Assembly: GCA_958423465.1 (NCBI GenBank)
Contig: CATZRD010000003.1
Coordinates: 1-64,000 of the forward strand
DNA length: 64,000 bases
DNA from: an uncultured Oscillospiraceae bacterium
GTDB lineage: Bacteria; Bacillota; Clostridia; Oscillospirales; Oscillospiraceae
Direction of reading: 5' to 3'
Each line of letters opens with the position of its first letter. The stretch's first letter is position 1. The notes beneath the pieces are model-generated. The model had not been told where the DNA came from, did no database searches, and worked only from the letters and a program-made list of their open reading frames with translations. The position numbers were made by a program, and so were the translations under genes. This document shows, piece after piece, positions 31,126 through 38,956 of the stretch.

Positions 31126-34100
31126 AAGCCCTTGTCAAATCCACCCTGCGGGAGATCCGCCACAGTCTGGGCCGGTATCTGGCGATCATGGCCATCGTGG
31201 GCCTGGGGGTGGGCTTTTTCTCCGGACTGCGGATGGCCCAGCCCTCCATGATGGCCACCGGCGTGGACTATCTGAGGGATCTGAACCTCTACGACTACCG
31301 GCTGCTGTCCACCCTGGGCTTCACTGACGAGGACGCGGCGTACTTCGCCGGTCTGGAGGGGGTGTCCGCCGCCCGGGGCAGCGTCTATACGGACTTCCTC
31401 TGGCGGACGGAGGACGGTCAGGACCGGGTGCTGGCCGCCCACGCCCTGCTGGAGGACGTGAACCTGCCCGCTCTGGTGGAGGGCCGCCTGCCTCAGGCCC
31501 CCAACGAGTGTCTGGGGGACGCCAACCACTTCACCCGGGAGGACCTGGGGCAGGTGATCCGGGTCTCCCCCGACAACAGCGAGGACACCCGGGAGCTGCT
31601 GGCCTGCGACGGCTACACGCTGGTGGGGCTGATGCGCTCCCCCGCCTATCTGAACTATGAGCGGGGCACCTCCTCCATCGGCAGCGGCAGCGTCGCCGCC
31701 TTTGTGTACATTCCTCTGGAGGGCTTTGATTTTGAGGCCTACCACGAGATCTACCTCACCCTGGACCAATACGAGGAGCCCTGGTCCGACGCCTACGAGG
31801 CGCTGATCGACAGCCGCGGCGAAGAGATGGAGGACGCCCTCCAGCAGCGGGCCGACCTCCGCTACGAGACGCTCCTCGCCGACGCTCAGGAGGAGATCGA
31901 TGACGGGCAGAAGGAGCTGGACGACGGCTGGGCGGAGTACCGCCAGGAGCGCGCCGACACAGAGCAGGAGCTGCGGGACGCCTACGACGAGCTGATGGAC
32001 GGCGAGGCGGAATACGCCGACGGCCTGAAGGACTATGAGCAGGGTAAAAAAGACTACGCCGACGGCCTGAAGAAATACGAGGACGGTCTGAAAGACTACA
32101 CCGACGGCGAGGCGGAGCTTGCCGACGCCCAGCGGGAGCTGGACGACGGCTGGGCGGAGTACGAGCAGGCCAAAGCCGACGCGGAACAGGAGCTTCAGGA
32201 CGCCTACGATACCCTGACCGAGAGCCAGAAGCAGTACGACGACGCTCTGGCGGAGTATGAAAAGGGCGAGAAGCAGACCAGAGAGGGCTGGCGGGACCTG
32301 TCGGCGGGGAGCCGGGAGCTCAGCGGCGCCAAGGCCCAGCTGGATGAGGCCAAGGCCCAGCTGGACAGCGCCAAGGCCGTTCTGGACCAGACCAGGGCAC
32401 AGCTGGACGACGCCAAGACCCAGCTGGACGCCCTGGCGGCCATGGGCTTGACGGACACTCCCGAGTATCAGGCTGGGCTGGCCGCCTACCAGAGCGGCGA
32501 GGCCCAGTATCAGGCGGGCGAGGCCCAGTACAACGCCGGTCTGGCCCAGTACCAGCAGGGGCTGGCCCAGTACGAGAGCGGGCAGGCGGAGCTGGCCGGG
32601 GCCCGGCAGCAGCTGAACCGCGCCCAAAAGCAGCTGGACGACGCCAAGGAGGAGCTGGACAGCGCCAAGGAGGAGCTGGACAGCGGCTGGGCGGAGTATG
32701 AGCAGGCCAAGGCCGACGCGGAACAGGAGCTGGAAAAGGCCCATCAGGAGCTGCTGGACGGCCAGAAAGAGCTGGACGACGGTCAGCAGGAGCTGGCGGA
32801 TGCCAGGCAGGAGCTGGACGACGCCAAAAAAGAGCTGGACGACGCCAAACGGGACCTTGACAAGGCCCCCGGCGAGCTGGCGGACGCCCGGAAAGAGCTG
32901 GACGACGGCTGGAAGGACTATGAGGACGGCAGGGCGGAGGCGGAGGGGGCCTTCGCCGACGCGGAGCGGGAGCTTGCCGACGGCGAGGCGGAGCTGCGAG
33001 ATGCCCGGGAGAAGCTGGCGGAGCTGAAAAGCCCCAGCACCTACGCGCTCACCCGGGAGGAAAACACCGGCTACGCCTGCTTTGAGAACGACACCTCCAT
33101 TGTGGCCTCCATCTCTCTGGTGTTCCCGGTGTTCTTCTTCCTGGTGGCGGCGCTGGTGTGCATGACCACCATGAAGCGGATGGTGGACGAGCAGCGCACC
33201 CAGATCGGCGTACTGAAGGCCCTGGGCTACAGCCGGGGGCAGATCACCGGAAAGTACCTCTTCTACTCCGGCTCCGCCGCCATCATGGGCTGTCTGGCGG
33301 GCTACGCCGCCGGCGCCCAATCCCTGCCCCTGATCATCTGGCAGATCTACGCCATCATGTACGGCTTCGCGCCGCTGAAGTTCGCCTTCTCCCCCGCCCT
33401 GGCGGCCATATCCTTCGCGGCGGCTCTGCTGTGCTCCATAGGCGCTACCTACGCCTCCTGCCGCTCGGAGCTGAAGCGGCCCTCGGCGGAGCTGATCCGG
33501 CCCAAGGCCCCCAAGGCGGGGAAGCGGGTGTTCCTGGAGTACATCGCCCCCCTCTGGAAGCGCCTCAGCTTTCTCCGGAAGGTCTCCGTGCGCAACGTGC
33601 TGCGCTACCGCAGCCGTCTGGTCATGATGGTGCTGGGCATCGGCGGCTGCACCGCCCTGCTGATCACAGGCTTTGGGCTTCGGGACTCCATCCAGCCTGT
33701 GGTGGATATGCAGTTTGACCAGATCACCCTCTATGACTACACGGCAGCCTTTCAGGATCCCCTGTCCCAGACGGAGGCCGCCGCCTATCTGGCGGACCGG
33801 GGCTGGGATCAGGACGCCGGGCTGCTGGTCCACAGCGGCAGCGTGGACGTAGACGCCGCGGGCGGCAGCAAGTCTGTGTACCTGGTGATCTCCGCCTCCG
33901 ACAGCCTGGACGGCTTTATCTCCCTCCACAGGGACCAGGAGGCCATCCCCTACCCAGGGCCGGGGGAGGTCGTGCTGAACACCGGCCTGGCCCAGCGGCT
34001 GGGGATCTCCCCGGGGGATACCATCCGGCTGCTGGACGAGAAGCTGGGGACTTTGGAGGCGACGGTCTCCGCTGTCTGCGACAATTATGTGTTCGACTAT

Positions 34101-34691
34101 GTCTATGTGGCCCGGCAGACCTACCTGGACCAGGGCCTGGAGCCGCCGGACTACAATACCGTGTACCTCCACGCCCGTCCGGACGCCGACCTCTATGAGG
34201 ACGGCGTGGTGCTCTCGGACTACGAGGGCGTCGGCAGCGTCACCGTCAACGAGGCCACCCGGGAGCGGGTGGACACCATGCTGGCCCGGATGGACCTGAT
34301 CGTCATTGTGGTGGTGCTGTGCGCCGCGGCTCTGGCCTTTATCGTGCTGTACAACCTGACCAACATCAACATCACCGAGCGGGTCCGGGAGATCGCCACC
34401 ATCAAGGTCCTGGGCTTCTACCAGAGCGAGACGGCGGCCTATGTATTCCGGGAGATCACCATGCTCTCGGTGCTGGGCAGCCTGGCGGGGCTGGTCATGG
34501 GCAAGCTGCTCCACGCCTATGTGATGGCCCAGGTCCAGGTGGACGGCATGTTCTTCCCCCACCGGGTGGCGCCCACCAGCTACCTCAGCGCCCTGGTCAT
34601 GACGTGGCTGTTTACCCTCATCATCACCTTTGTCATGCGGCCCAAGCTGCGCCGCATCGATATGGCGGAGTCCCTGAAATCCATCGAGTAG
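31119..34691 (+). CDS. ABC transporter permease with two FtsX domains and giant coiled coil
   Basis: About 1,190 residues. A first transmembrane helix (RYLAIMAIVGLGVGFFSGL) leads to an extracellular domain, then a coiled coil of roughly 400 residues (~245-650) built of imperfect units such as ELDDGWAEYEQAKADAEQEL. Two FtsX/MacB membrane blocks follow (from SISLVFPVFFFLVAALVCMT, and near the C-terminus VVVLCAAALAFIVLYNLTNI). The start is GTG; either of two adjacent GTG codons (31119 or 31122) is possible, the second giving MKALVKSTLREIRHSLGRYL. Clostridial permeases of this type carry coiled coils that may reach across the wall. Substrate unknown; no two-component system is adjacent. Confidence 0.88.
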   Translation: MVKALVKSTLREIRHSLGRYLAIMAIVGLGVGFFSGLRMAQPSMMATGVDYLRDLNLYDYRLLSTLGFTDEDAAYFAGLEGVSAARGSVYTDFLWRTEDGQDRVLAAHALLEDVNLPALVEGRLPQAPNECLGDANHFTREDLGQVIRVSPDNSEDTRELLACDGYTLVGLMRSPAYLNYERGTSSIGSGSVAAFVYIPLEGFDFEAYHEIYLTLDQYEEPWSDAYEALIDSRGEEMEDALQQRADLRYETLLADAQEEIDDGQKELDDGWAEYRQERADTEQELRDAYDELMDGEAEYADGLKDYEQGKKDYADGLKKYEDGLKDYTDGEAELADAQRELDDGWAEYEQAKADAEQELQDAYDTLTESQKQYDDALAEYEKGEKQTREGWRDLSAGSRELSGAKAQLDEAKAQLDSAKAVLDQTRAQLDDAKTQLDALAAMGLTDTPEYQAGLAAYQSGEAQYQAGEAQYNAGLAQYQQGLAQYESGQAELAGARQQLNRAQKQLDDAKEELDSAKEELDSGWAEYEQAKADAEQELEKAHQELLDGQKELDDGQQELADARQELDDAKKELDDAKRDLDKAPGELADARKELDDGWKDYEDGRAEAEGAFADAERELADGEAELRDAREKLAELKSPSTYALTREENTGYACFENDTSIVASISLVFPVFFFLVAALVCMTTMKRMVDEQRTQIGVLKALGYSRGQITGKYLFYSGSAAIMGCLAGYAAGAQSLPLIIWQIYAIMYGFAPLKFAFSPALAAISFAAALLCSIGATYASCRSELKRPSAELIRPKAPKAGKRVFLEYIAPLWKRLSFLRKVSVRNVLRYRSRLVMMVLGIGGCTALLITGFGLRDSIQPVVDMQFDQITLYDYTAAFQDPLSQTEAAAYLADRGWDQDAGLLVHSGSVDVDAAGGSKSVYLVISASDSLDGFISLHRDQEAIPYPGPGEVVLNTGLAQRLGISPGDTIRLLDEKLGTLEATVSAVCDNYVFDYVYVARQTYLDQGLEPPDYNTVYLHARPDADLYEDGVVLSDYEGVGSVTVNEATRERVDTMLARMDLIVIVVVLCAAALAFIVLYNLTNINITERVREIATIKVLGFYQSETAAYVFREITMLSVLGSLAGLVMGKLLHAYVMAQVQVDGMFFPHRVAPTSYLSALVMTWLFTLIITFVMRPKLRRIDMAESLKSIE
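32147..32194 (+). repeat. 48-bp direct repeat, copy 1 (in permease coiled coil)
   Basis: This block is repeated at 32684-32731 with two mismatches in 48 bases, both silent. It is the most recent-looking unit in a larger set of degenerate repeats encoding the coiled coil. Confidence 0.85.
32684..32731 (+). repeat. 48-bp direct repeat, copy 2 (in permease coiled coil)
   Basis: Second copy of the block at 32147-32194, 537 bases downstream in the same frame; 46 of 48 bases agree. Confidence 0.85.
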
Positions 34692-34766
34692 CCAGGAAAG
34701 AGGCATGGCCTCTTCCCTGAAGGGAACCCCGCTCCGCCCGCGCCTTTGCGGGAGACTTCGGGAAAA

Positions 34767-34806
34767 CAAAGAAAAGGCCGCTGCTTTCGCAGCGGCCCTT
34801 TCTTTG
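34767..34806. terminator. Bidirectional terminator
   Basis: GGCCGCTGC-TTTC-GCAGCGGCC with CAAAGAAAA on the left and CTTTCTTTG on the right, between the convergent permease and symporter genes. Confidence 0.88.
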
Positions 34807-34843
34807 TGCAGGAACCTCGAGGCACAGCCTCTTTTTGAATGTT

Positions 34844-36070
34844 TTACTTCTTGACGGCCTTCTTGCCCTCCCACTTGGTAACGCACAGGGAGCAGGCGAT
34901 GTCGCCGGTGACGTTCAGGCAGGTACGGCCCATATCGAAGATACGGTCCACAGCCACGATGAGGCCGATGTAGGCCACGGGGATGCCCAGAGCCTCCAGC
35001 ACCATGGCCAGCATGATCATGCCCGCGCCGGAGACGCCGGCGGTGCCGATGGAGGCCAGGGTAGCGGTGACAACGACGATGACCATCTGGCCGATGGTCA
35101 GGTGCATCCCGGCGCAGGAGGCCAGGAACACGGTGGCCACGCACTGGTAGATGGCGGTACCGTCCATGTTGATGGTGGAGCCCAGGGGCAGCACGAAGGA
35201 GGCGATATCGTCCTCAGCGCCCAGCTCCGCCGCGCACTCCTTGGAGACAGGCAGGGTCGCCGCGGAGGAGGTGGAGGTGAAGGCGAAGATCATGGCGGCG
35301 AAAGCGCCCTTGAAGAATTTCAGGGGGCTGATGCCGGCAAAGGCCTTGGCGGACACGGAGTACACCAGCACCGCGTGAACGATGTAGCCCAGGTAGGCGC
35401 ACAGGATGACCAGCGCCAGAGAGCCCAGGATGGCGGCGCCCTGGGTGGCGACCACCCAAGCCATGTAGGTGAACACGCCGATGGGGGCCAGGCTGATGAC
35501 GAACATCATGACCCGCTCGATCACAGCGTAGAAGGAGCTGACGATATCACGGGCCAGCTTGCCCTTCTCACGGGCGGCCATGATGCCGCCGCCGAAGAAC
35601 AGGGCAATGACGATGACCTGGAGCATGTTGGCGGTGCGGAAGGACTCCCACATGTTGGTGGGGAAGATGGAGACCAGGGTGGCCATAAAGCCGCTGAACT
35701 CCTTGGCCTCATACTCCGCGCCGGCGGTATCCAGCACCGGGAACAGCCCCGCGCCGTTGAAGATGTTGGCGAACACCAGGCCGATGACGCAGGCGATGGC
35801 GGTGGTGACCATGAAGTAGGCCACGGTCTTCCAGCCGACAGCGCCCACCTTCTTCATGTCATCCATGCTGAGGATACCGTCGATCATGCTCAGCAACACC
35901 ACGGGCACCACGATGAACTTCAGCAGGTTCACGAAGATATCGCCGAAGGGCTTCAGGTAGTTCTTGGTGAAGTCTCCTCCGCCGGGGATGGCCAGGCAGA
36001 TGAACCCCACCACGATACCGGCAACCAGCGCGATCAGGATCTGTACCGGCAGGCTCACTTTCTTTTTCAT
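34844..36070 (-). CDS. Na+/H+:dicarboxylate (glutamate/serine type) symporter
   Basis: A 408-residue DAACS-family secondary transporter with about eight helices and two re-entrant loops. It begins MKKKVSLPVQILIALVAGIV; signature pieces are FIVVPVVLLSMIDGILSM, the serine-rich hairpin AFTSTSSAATLPVSKECAAE, LPLGSTINMDGTAIYQCVAT and the late GAGMIMLAMVLEALGIPV. Substrate could be glutamate, aspartate, serine or a dicarboxylate. GGAGAGAAT precedes the ATG at 36070. It stands alone with an operator-like palindrome over its -35. Confidence 0.92.
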   Translation of the reverse strand: MKKKVSLPVQILIALVAGIVVGFICLAIPGGGDFTKNYLKPFGDIFVNLLKFIVVPVVLLSMIDGILSMDDMKKVGAVGWKTVAYFMVTTAIACVIGLVFANIFNGAGLFPVLDTAGAEYEAKEFSGFMATLVSIFPTNMWESFRTANMLQVIVIALFFGGGIMAAREKGKLARDIVSSFYAVIERVMMFVISLAPIGVFTYMAWVVATQGAAILGSLALVILCAYLGYIVHAVLVYSVSAKAFAGISPLKFFKGAFAAMIFAFTSTSSAATLPVSKECAAELGAEDDIASFVLPLGSTINMDGTAIYQCVATVFLASCAGMHLTIGQMVIVVVTATLASIGTAGVSGAGMIMLAMVLEALGIPVAYIGLIVAVDRIFDMGRTCLNVTGDIACSLCVTKWEGKKAVKK

Positions 36071-36121
36071 ACTATTCTCTCCTTCCAAAAATCGGGAACG
36101 CAGGAGCTTCCCGTTACGGCC

Positions 36122-36158
36122 ATTATAGCGTCTGAGGGAAAACTATACAAGTATAGTT
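36122..36158 (-). promoter_or_regulatory. Symporter promoter with overlapping palindromic operator
   Basis: Minus-strand TTGTAT (36145-36150), 17 bases, TATAAT (36122-36127). A perfect 8-bp-arm palindrome AACTATAC-AA-GTATAGTT (36141-36158) covers the -35, as expected for a repressor site. The repressor is not identifiable here. Confidence 0.72.
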
Positions 36159-36296
36159 TAGATTTTAACAATATTTTTGTGCATAGGGACAATATCGTGT
36201 TCAAATGTCTGTATAATACGCACACATGGAGGGCGTATAGAAAAAATATACAAAACAGGACCCACCCTCCGGGAAAAAGTCTGAACACTTTGCGGC

Positions 36297-36325
36297 TTGT
36301 CAGAAGCGGCGGTTTCCCGTATAAT
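36297..36325 (+). promoter_or_regulatory. Sigma-A promoter for the uraA leader
   Basis: TTGTCA (36297-36302), 17 bases, TATAAT (36320-36325). Transcription would start near 36332, giving a ~173-base leader before uraA. The 36,160-36,296 stretch upstream is AT-rich; a TATAAT at 36212-36217 lacks a good -35 and no gene is seen. Confidence 0.8.
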
Positions 36326-36356
36326 ACGACCCGATCAACAGAGAGGAGGGGTTCTC

Positions 36357-36425
36357 ATGACGGCTGGGCGTTTTATGACCTGCTTTTATGGTCCCTCTGT
36401 TTCTGTTTCTGTTTTTCGCCGGTGA
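36357..36425 (+). CDS. Leader peptide of the uraA attenuator (22 residues)
   Basis: An ATG at 36357 with GGAGG seven bases upstream opens 22 codons (MTAGRFMTCFYGPSVSVSVF, then RR) ending in TGA inside the left arm of the terminator hairpin. From codon 6 the message is U-rich (TTTTATG, CTTTTATGG, three GTTTCT-type triplet pairs, GTTTTTC). That geometry matches the E. coli pyrBI leader, where slow transcription of a U-run at low UTP lets the trailing ribosome melt the attenuator. The peptide has no run of one amino acid that would suggest amino-acid sensing. Confidence 0.7.
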   Translation: MTAGRFMTCFYGPSVSVSVFRR

Positions 36426-36447
36426 CGTGTCACCGGTATTTTTTTTG
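36419..36447 (+). terminator. Attenuator hairpin in the uraA leader
   Basis: CCGGTGA-CGTG-TCACCGG followed by TATTTTTTTT. It sits 58 bases before uraA and after the promoter, so readthrough must be regulated for uraA to be expressed. The leader-peptide stop lies in its left arm. A second GC-rich inverted repeat (CTCCGCCG/CGGCGGAG) follows at about 36450-36466. Confidence 0.85.
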
Positions 36448-36504
36448 CCCTCCGCCGCCGGCGGAGCGTCCCCGCGAAACTATCAGAAAAGAGAGGGAGT
36501 ACCA

Positions 36505-37869
36505 ATGAACAACCAAGAACCCATCCGCGACGCGCGGACCCTGGGCACGCCCAAGATGCTGATTCTGGGCCTGCAGCACATGTTCGCCATGTTCGGCGCC
36601 ACCATTCTGGTGCCCATCCTGGTGAACCAGTACGGTCTGCCCCTGAACATCCAGACCACCCTGTTCTTCGCCGGCGTCGGCACCCTGTTCTTCCACGTCT
36701 GCTCCAGGATGAAGGTCCCCGCTTTCCTGGGCTCCTCCTTCGCCTTCCTGGGCGGCTTCGAGGCCATGAGCAAGATGGACGCGGGCATCTACGCCGGCAT
36801 GAGCGCCGGTGAGAAGCTCCAGTGCGCCTGCGGCGGCATCGTGGTGGCGGGTCTGCTGTACCTGGTGCTGGCCCTGCTGGTGAAGGCCGTGGGCGTCCAC
36901 AAGGTCATGCGCTTCCTGCCCCCCGTGGTCACCGGGCCCATCATCATCTGCATCGGCCTGAACCTGGCCCCCTCCGCCGTGAGCAACGCCTCCTCCTGCT
37001 GGTGGCTGGCCCTGATCGCCATGGCCATCATCATCGTGTGCAACATCTGGGGCAAGGGCATGGTCAAGATCATCCCCATCCTCCTGGGCGTGGTGGGCGC
37101 CTATGTGGTGGCCATTCTGACCGGACAGGTGGACTTCTCCAGCGTGAAGGAGGCCGCGTGGGTCGGCTTCCAGCCCTTCATCACCGACTTCAGCGGCAGC
37201 GTGGCCAAGTTTGACATCTCCGCCATTCTGGTCATGGCCCCCATCGCCATCGCCTCCATGATGGAGCACATCGGCGATATGTCCGCCATCTCCGCCACCG
37301 TGGGGGAGAATTTCATCGAGGACCCCGGCCTGCACCGGACCCTCATCGGCGACGGTATCGCCACCTCCCTGGCCGGCCTCTTCGGCGGCCCCGCCAACAC
37401 CACCTACGGCGAGAACACCGGCGTGCTGGTCCTCAGCCGGGTCTACGATCCCCGGGTCATCCGCCTGGCCGCCATCTATGCCCTGGTCCTCTCCTTCAGC
37501 CCCAAGTTCGCGGCGGTCATCGGCGCTCTGCCCTCCGCCATCATCGGCGGCGTCAGCTTCATCCTCTACGGTATGATCTCCGCCATCGGCGTGCGCAACA
37601 TCGTCGAGAACAAGGTGGACTTCACCAACAGCCGCAACCTGATCATCGCCGCCGTCATCCTGGTGTGCGGCCTGGGCTTCTCCGGCGGCCTGACCTTCCA
37701 TGTGGGCGGAGCCTCCATCACCCTCACCGGTCTGGCCATCGCCGCCATCGCCGGCATCCTCCTCAACGCCATCCTGCCCGGCAACGACTATGAGTTCGGC
37801 GTCAACGCCGAGGGCGACAAGAACCGCGGCATCGCCATCAACCCCGCCGGCGAGAAGACGAAGAAGTAA
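36505..37869 (+). CDS. uraA: Uracil permease (NCS2 family)
   Basis: A 454-residue nucleobase:cation symporter with the NCS2 14-helix pattern. ILGLQHMFAMFGATILVPIL is the typical N-terminal helix, and GLFGGPANTTYGENTGVLVL with SRVYDPRV is the uracil-permease form of the family motif, distinct from xanthine/uric acid carriers. The second half contains MMEHIGDMSAISATVGEN, holding the conserved substrate-site glutamate. The ATG at 36505 is preceded by GAGAGGGAG. It is controlled by a leader with a peptide and attenuator, supporting a pyrimidine role. Confidence 0.9.
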   Translation: MNNQEPIRDARTLGTPKMLILGLQHMFAMFGATILVPILVNQYGLPLNIQTTLFFAGVGTLFFHVCSRMKVPAFLGSSFAFLGGFEAMSKMDAGIYAGMSAGEKLQCACGGIVVAGLLYLVLALLVKAVGVHKVMRFLPPVVTGPIIICIGLNLAPSAVSNASSCWWLALIAMAIIIVCNIWGKGMVKIIPILLGVVGAYVVAILTGQVDFSSVKEAAWVGFQPFITDFSGSVAKFDISAILVMAPIAIASMMEHIGDMSAISATVGENFIEDPGLHRTLIGDGIATSLAGLFGGPANTTYGENTGVLVLSRVYDPRVIRLAAIYALVLSFSPKFAAVIGALPSAIIGGVSFILYGMISAIGVRNIVENKVDFTNSRNLIIAAVILVCGLGFSGGLTFHVGGASITLTGLAIAAIAGILLNAILPGNDYEFGVNAEGDKNRGIAINPAGEKTKK

Positions 37870-37896
37870 TTCCCCGGCAGAGATCAGTCCGCAAGG

Positions 37897-37926
37897 AGGC
37901 CCCGGACGGCCAGCCGTCCGGGGCCT
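37897..37926. terminator. GC-rich hairpin after uraA
   Basis: AGGCCCCGGACGGC and its complement with a CA loop. The following bases (CTCCCCCGC) are not U-rich, so termination efficiency is uncertain. Confidence 0.5.
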
Positions 37927-37984
37927 CTCCCCCGCTTCAGGGGCATCCGCGCCTTTTGACGGCGGCGGCGTCTGGAAAAAAGAC

Positions 37985-38013
37985 TTGACACACATCCCCG
38001 GGACTGATAGTAT
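37985..38013 (+). promoter_or_regulatory. Promoter for the cysE-cysS T-box leader
   Basis: TTGACA (37985-37990), 17 bases, TAGTAT (38008-38013). Start would be near 38020. Confidence 0.65.
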
Positions 38014-38019
38014 ACTGAG

Positions 38020-38242
38020 TATGACCGCGATGAACGGAAAGAGTACCATCGCCGAAGGGGCAGAGAGGGACGGTCACCGGCTGCGAGCCGTCCTCCGCTA
38101 AGCGATGGGAAGGTGCGTCCGGGAGCGGGAGGGGCAATGCCCTCCGTCTGGGCCGCGATACTGGCCCAACGAGCGAAACGGGAGAGTGGGACCGCGCTTT
38201 GCGCCTCTCCGTCCTTTTGAGGACGGCGGGGTGTTTTCTTTT
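38020..38242 (+). promoter_or_regulatory. T-box riboswitch upstream of cysE-cysS
   Basis: The leader starts with the stem I signature GGAAAGAGTA (38035-38044). CCATCGC after it pairs with GCGATGG at 38102-38108, leaving a specifier bulge GAAGGTGCG before TCCG, which pairs with CGGA. The distal GGACGG/CCGTCC arm lies between. The T-box sequence GAGTGGGACCGCG is at 38184-38196, and the terminator stem CCGTCC-TTTTGA-GGACGG (38209-38226) ends in GTGTTTTCTTTTT. A TGC codon (Cys) lies in the specifier bulge, consistent with the downstream genes, though the register is not the simplest one. Uncharged tRNA would favour antitermination. Confidence 0.9.
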
Positions 38243-38295
38243 TGCCCGCCCCTCTCCCCGCTCCCATGGAATCCTGTGAAAAGAGACTGATTCCT

Positions 38296-38952
38296 ATGCT
38301 GCGAGAGACTCTCAGCGCCTACCAGCGGCGCGACCCCGCCGCCCGGAGCAAGCCGGAGATCTTCCTGCTGTACCCGGGCGTGCACGCCACCCTCTACTAC
38401 CGCGGGGCACACTGGCTCTACCGCCGCGGCTTTCGCTTTCTGGCCCGGTGCATCTCCCAATGGGCCAAATTCTGGACCGGCGTGGAGATCCACCCGGGAG
38501 CCTCCATCGGCCGCCGCCTGGTCATCGACCACGGCACCGGCATCGTCATCGGCGAGACGGCGGAGATCGGAGACGACTGCCTCCTCTACCAGCAGGTGAC
38601 CCTGGGCGGCACCGGCAAGGACGTCGGCAAGCGCCACCCCACTTTGGGGAACAATGTGATGGTAGGGGCAGGGGCCAAGGTCCTGGGTCCCATCACCATC
38701 CACGACAACGCCCGCATCGCCGCCGGCGCGGTGGTGCTCCAGGAGGTGCCCCAGGGGGCTACCGCCGTGGGCGTGCCCGCCCAGATCGTCCGCATCAACG
38801 GCGAGCGCATCCCCCACTACGCCGACGAGGTGGACCAGACCAGCGTGGAAAACCCCACCCTGAAAAAGCTGGAACTTCTGAACCGGCGCGTGGAGGCGCT
38901 GGAAAAGGAGCTGGACCGGCTGGAACGACAACACCCCTCAAAAGGAGAATAA
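38296..38952 (+). CDS. cysE: Serine O-acetyltransferase CysE
   Basis: A 218-residue acetyltransferase making O-acetylserine from serine and acetyl-CoA for cysteine synthesis. It begins MLRETLSAYQRRDPAARSKP; ARCISQWAKFWTGVEIHPGA and LVIDHGTGIVIGETAEIGDD lead into left-handed beta-helix hexapeptides, with LGGTGKDVGKRHPTLG conserved. The ATG at 38296 aligns with Bacillus CysE; the open frame begins earlier but without a ribosome site. The site before 38296 is itself weak (AAAAGAGA). A C-terminal coiled coil (LNRRVEALEKELDRLERQ) follows. Confidence 0.93.
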   Translation: MLRETLSAYQRRDPAARSKPEIFLLYPGVHATLYYRGAHWLYRRGFRFLARCISQWAKFWTGVEIHPGASIGRRLVIDHGTGIVIGETAEIGDDCLLYQQVTLGGTGKDVGKRHPTLGNNVMVGAGAKVLGPITIHDNARIAAGAVVLQEVPQGATAVGVPAQIVRINGERIPHYADEVDQTSVENPTLKKLELLNRRVEALEKELDRLERQHPSKGE

Positions 38953-38956
38953 AACC

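Noticed and set aside
31860..33030. Regular repeats in the permease as a CRISPR or satellite array
   Set aside because: Units are in-frame coding repeats of variable length that encode a coiled coil; there are no constant direct repeats with unique spacers.
30933..35144. A 1,403-codon open frame on the minus strand
   Set aside because: It is the shadow of the ABC permease and other genes: GC-rich third positions keep antisense frames open. It lacks a ribosome site and any recognisable domain.
36160..36296. Extra gene or riboswitch in the AT-rich stretch before the uraA promoter
   Set aside because: A TATAAT exists but no supporting -35, frame or conserved aptamer was recognised.
36335..36360. 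ACAGAGAGG in the uraA leader as a PyrR binding loop
   Set aside because: The flanking bases do not form the upper stem of a PyrR hairpin; the AGAGAGGAGG stretch is better explained as the ribosome site of the leader peptide.
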